From positions 1 through 64,000 of the forward strand of contig JAIBAK010000004.1 in NCBI GenBank assembly GCA_019695215.1: a stretch of DNA of 64,000 nucleotides. The letters are read 5' to 3'. Below, in pieces: positions 61,046 to 64,000 of this stretch; position 1 is the first letter of the stretch; each line of letters opens with the position of its first letter. Source of the DNA: Bacteroidia bacterium (GTDB lineage Bacteria > Bacteroidota > Bacteroidia > UKL13-3). The position numbers and the translations under genes were made by a program. The notes under the pieces are model-generated. The model made no database searches. It had not been told where the DNA came from and worked only from the letters and a program-made list of their open reading frames with translations.

Positions 61046-61127
61046 GCATTACACCTTGCTTTTGCAGCATTCACCGATTCATTTCGCCATTGAGCGAAAA
61101 TGACGCATGGTTACTGTTTTTGTTAAA

Positions 61128-61135
61128 TACATTTG
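61128..61135 (+). promoter_or_regulatory. Bacteroidota-type -7 box upstream of repeat protein
   Basis: TACATTTG matches TAnnTTTG and lies 35 bases before the start at 61171. A clear -33 TTG is lacking. A TTTCGC/GCGAAA hairpin at about 61082-61099 precedes it and may terminate the LytTR transcript. Confidence 0.35.
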
Positions 61136-61170
61136 GTTGCTGTTTTTCTGCAAAATTAAAACTCTACAAT

Positions 61171-64000
61171 ATGAAACAAACAATTACCTTTTTTTACGCC
61201 TTACTCGCACTGGCTCTGGGTATGGTTGTAAACCCCGCCATTTCGCAGGCACAATGCGGAATTGCCTCACAAATTAAACCTGTGGTATCCGCCTCAACTG
61301 TGTGTTCGGGCAATTCCGTTACCATGACGGTATTTGGCCTGCCGGTTAGCACCTGGATTTACCGCGACAATGCCGGTTCGTGGCAAAACATGTTTACCGG
61401 CTCTACCACCACCTACACGCATTACAGCACATCGGTGAGTACAACCACCACACGTGAGTACCGCGCGGTGGTTTCGGCAGCAGGCTGTACCTCCGATACA
61501 ACGCTGGCCGCATCGGTTACATTAGTACCGGCTACTTACGGAAACAGCAGTCTGATACCTGCCACTTCCACAAATACCGTTTGTTCGGGTTCCAATATCA
61601 TGTTCAGTGTTCGCAACGACCTTCAGGTAAGCGGTTGGTATTATCGCGACAACGGAGTTGGTTCGTTTAACTATTTTGGTGGTTCCAATCAATTCAGTAC
61701 CTCATTTTCTGCGGGCACTACTACCAACAGGGAGATAAAAGTACTTACCCGTCAGCCCAACTCATGTCAGATTGATAGTTCACAAAGCATCACCATCACT
61801 GTTCAACCGCGTGCCGGGGTAATAAACCCTGCCATCGGAATTTCCACCAGTACCCCTATGGTTTGCTCGGGAAGTTCAGTTAGTCTTCAGCTAAACTCTT
61901 ACTCTTCGGGAAGTATTAACTGGCTGTATCGCAACAGCGGCACCACCAGCTGGACTTATTTTTCAGCTTCTGCCAATGCCACAGACAACAATACTACGGT
62001 TACCTCAAACACCACCCGCGAATACCGTGTTGTGCTGCAATCAACCACCGGATGTACTTATGACTCTTCTTCCATTATTACAGCGCTCATTAACGCTCCC
62101 GTTTCGGGTAATCTGCGCAGCTTAAAACCTGCAACCACTACTCCGGTAATTTGTTCAGGTAGTTCCTCTTCCGTTTCGGTTTCTTCAGGTTATTCAGGTT
62201 CTGTGATTCGCTGGTTATATCGCGACAATAATATCGGGAGCTGGAATATATTTTCAAGCACATCTACTTCCATTTCGCAATCAATTAATGTTACCTCGGT
62301 TACAACAAGAGCCTATCGTATATTGTTAAGAAACGCTGCCCTGTGCAGGCAGGATACTTCGGAAGAAATTACCGTTTTAGTCAATCCTTTTACTTACGGA
62401 AATACTACAAATGTTTCTCCTTTGGTACAACATCAAACCATCTGCTCAGGCTATAATGCGCAGCTTTCGGTTCCCTCTGGAGTAAACGTGCAAAACTGGT
62501 TGTATCGCACCAATGGCGGCACCTGGCAATATTTTTCGAGCGGACAAACGGTTTATGATTACAACACAACGGTTACAGCTTCCACCAACCGCGACTACGT
62601 GGTGCTGGTACGTGATAATTCGTTGTGCCGCATTGACACAAGTTCGGTGGCAAGCATTACTATAAAACCTACCGTTTACGGGAGTTTACCTTATCAGGTT
62701 ACACCTAACGTAACTACACCCGTGGTTTGTTACGGCAATACTTCTCAGGTTGGTTTTACGCTAAACGGAAACTACCAGATATTAAAATGGATTTATAAAG
62801 ACAATGCCGGAACATGGACCGACAACAGCAGCACAGGTTCAACCCTCTATGATTACAACACCTCTGTAAGCACAAACACCAACCGTACGTATCGTGCCAT
62901 TATTCGCAATAACGAAATATGTATTGCCGACTCCACCCAGCCGGCTACCGTTGCTATTAATACACGGGCTTACGGAAACCTTACCTCGGTAGCTCCAACG
63001 GCAGGAGCAACAAGTGTGTGCAGCGGAACTTCAGTTTCTCTCAGCACAACTTTGCCGGCCAACTATACTTCGGTTCAGGCATGGTACAGACGCGACAGCA
63101 CCACCGGATTCTGGACAAACTTTGGTTCAGGAACCAGCGTTAACGACAATGGTACTACCATTACTGCATCTGTAAACCGCGAGTACCGCTCGTTGTTTTA
63201 CAGCAGTACCCAATGTCGTTTTGATACCTCGGCAGCCACTTACGTTAGCATAAACCTAAGAACAAGAACAGCCAACAACAGCGTGGCTCCGCAACTAAGC
63301 ACAACCGGTTTGGTGTGCAGCGGAAAAAACATTTCTTCCTATATTAATTTGCCCTCGGGAACATCGGTGCAAAAGTGGATTTACCGGGACGGTAACACCG
63401 GTACCTGGCTGGATGTTTCGGGCTCAAGCGCCTCTACCAGTTACACCGATACTAAAACGGGAGTACTGGTAAACACCCAACGTTTTTACCGTGTAATTTT
63501 TAGCAATAACAACACCTGTTCTATTGATACTTCTGCTTCGCTGGGTGTTTCCATTCAGGCGGTGAGCGGAGGGACTACCAGCAGCTATGTGCCTACTGCC
63601 TCGGCCAGCAGCATTTGTTCGGGAACATCGGTATTCATCAATGCATCTTCGGGTGTTAATTCAACCGATGCCTTAAGATGGACCTACAAAGACAACAGCG
63701 GCCAGTGGCTTGATGCCAATAGCGGAAGCAATAGTTTTTCAGACCCAAGCTCGAATACGTTAACTTCTTCCAATATTTTAAGAAGCTACCGTCTTATACA
63801 TTACCGCAGCGGTGCCTGTGTGATTGATACCACTTCATCCGTTTCGGTTAATATTAATTCCCGCACCTCCGGAACAAAAATGGTGGCTCCATCGGTTAGC
63901 CCTACAACTGCCTGCGCCACTGCTTCAATAAGCATTGTTGTTTCGGTTGCATCGGGAGAGCAGGTTCAAAAATATATTTACCGCGATAATGCCGGAGCAT
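61171..64000 (+). CDS. Large repeat-rich exported surface protein (partial)
   Basis: Open frame from MKQTITFFYALLALALGMVV (signal peptide, ending ISQAQ) to the end of the window, at least 943 residues. Ten or so tandem units of about 95-100 residues, each opening VCSG-S-type (VCSGNSVTMTVFGLP), with WIYRDNAGSWQNMFTG, TTTREYRAVV and C..DT... Looks like a row of Ig-like modules with Cys pairs. C-terminal sorting domain, if any, lies beyond the window. Probably adhesin or matrix protein. Confidence 0.85.
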   Translation, partial: MKQTITFFYALLALALGMVVNPAISQAQCGIASQIKPVVSASTVCSGNSVTMTVFGLPVSTWIYRDNAGSWQNMFTGSTTTYTHYSTSVSTTTTREYRAVVSAAGCTSDTTLAASVTLVPATYGNSSLIPATSTNTVCSGSNIMFSVRNDLQVSGWYYRDNGVGSFNYFGGSNQFSTSFSAGTTTNREIKVLTRQPNSCQIDSSQSITITVQPRAGVINPAIGISTSTPMVCSGSSVSLQLNSYSSGSINWLYRNSGTTSWTYFSASANATDNNTTVTSNTTREYRVVLQSTTGCTYDSSSIITALINAPVSGNLRSLKPATTTPVICSGSSSSVSVSSGYSGSVIRWLYRDNNIGSWNIFSSTSTSISQSINVTSVTTRAYRILLRNAALCRQDTSEEITVLVNPFTYGNTTNVSPLVQHQTICSGYNAQLSVPSGVNVQNWLYRTNGGTWQYFSSGQTVYDYNTTVTASTNRDYVVLVRDNSLCRIDTSSVASITIKPTVYGSLPYQVTPNVTTPVVCYGNTSQVGFTLNGNYQILKWIYKDNAGTWTDNSSTGSTLYDYNTSVSTNTNRTYRAIIRNNEICIADSTQPATVAINTRAYGNLTSVAPTAGATSVCSGTSVSLSTTLPANYTSVQAWYRRDSTTGFWTNFGSGTSVNDNGTTITASVNREYRSLFYSSTQCRFDTSAATYVSINLRTRTANNSVAPQLSTTGLVCSGKNISSYINLPSGTSVQKWIYRDGNTGTWLDVSGSSASTSYTDTKTGVLVNTQRFYRVIFSNNNTCSIDTSASLGVSIQAVSGGTTSSYVPTASASSICSGTSVFINASSGVNSTDALRWTYKDNSGQWLDANSGSNSFSDPSSNTLTSSNILRSYRLIHYRSGACVIDTTSSVSVNINSRTSGTKMVAPSVSPTTACATASISIVVSVASGEQVQKYIYRDNAGA

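Noticed and set aside
61171-64000. Repeated phrases as CRISPR or transposon repeats
   Set aside because: They are in-frame protein repeats of about 290 bases with drifted sequence.
1-64000. tRNA genes or rRNA
   Set aside because: Searched by eye for cloverleaf-like GGTTC arms and CCA ends; none convincing.

Overview
The window comes from a member of the phylum Bacteroidota. The non-phage half encodes proteins with type IX secretion (T9SS) sorting domains (type A at 39182-41758 and 46886-50590, a gliding-motility-type C-terminus at 54211-54855), outer-membrane barrels, Bacteroidota-type lipoproteins, and promoter-like TAnnTTTG boxes. I cannot name a genus. No tRNA, rRNA or CRISPR array was recognised. 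Left part (648-33823): a Mu-like, contractile-tailed prophage inserted into a secreted-protein gene. The host gene is cut after codon MYK; removing 648-33823 and one copy of a 5-base AAAAA repeat restores a 528-codon frame. From the right, the early operon (minus strand) holds the C-terminal end of a MuA-like transposase, a MuB-like ATPase, a RecA-fold ATPase, small genes, a DnaA-domain-IV-like protein, a Gam-like DNA-end protector, a diversity-generating retroelement (DGR: two target genes, one template repeat, one reverse transcriptase), an HD-like protein, a GemA-like protein and a secreted protein, ending at a strong terminator. A plus-strand head module follows at 17855-23922 (terminase, portal, gpF-like, gpG-like). 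Diverging from it on the minus strand are protease/scaffold, major capsid, lysis genes, sheath, tube, tail chaperones with a -1 frameshift site, tape measure, baseplate, holin, fibres and, last, a Mom-like DNA-modification gene behind a strong hairpin leader. The 648 end carries two tandem 22-base-spaced sites resembling Mu end sites. The other end is abnormal: the junction lies inside the transposase gene, so the early terminus, repressor and most of the transposase are absent. Right part (33829-64000), host chromosome: a lipoprotein trypsin-like protease, outer-membrane proteins, an ECF sigma factor overlapping a barrel protein with an anti-sigma-like N-terminus, a large T9SS protein, XerD-like recombinase, a GH25 lysozyme-like lipoprotein, and a 6-kb insert (44719-50769) flanked by 296-base direct repeats that duplicate the aroQ promoter and 5' end. 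The insert carries three tandem mosaic lipoproteins and a frameshifted T9SS lipase. Then come aroQ, a glycosyltransferase, an rRNA m5U methyltransferase, a thioredoxin-like protein, a signalling cluster (receiver, TPR histidine kinase, degenerate TPR kinase homologue, degenerate LytS-like protein, LytTR regulator) and a repeat-rich surface protein running off the end. Most notable: the two-target DGR in a Mu-like phage (every TR/VR difference in the core is at a template adenine), the precise but transposase-truncating junction, the programmed frameshift site, the hairpin leader before mom, the 296-base repeat cassette, and the array of decayed kinase paralogues.
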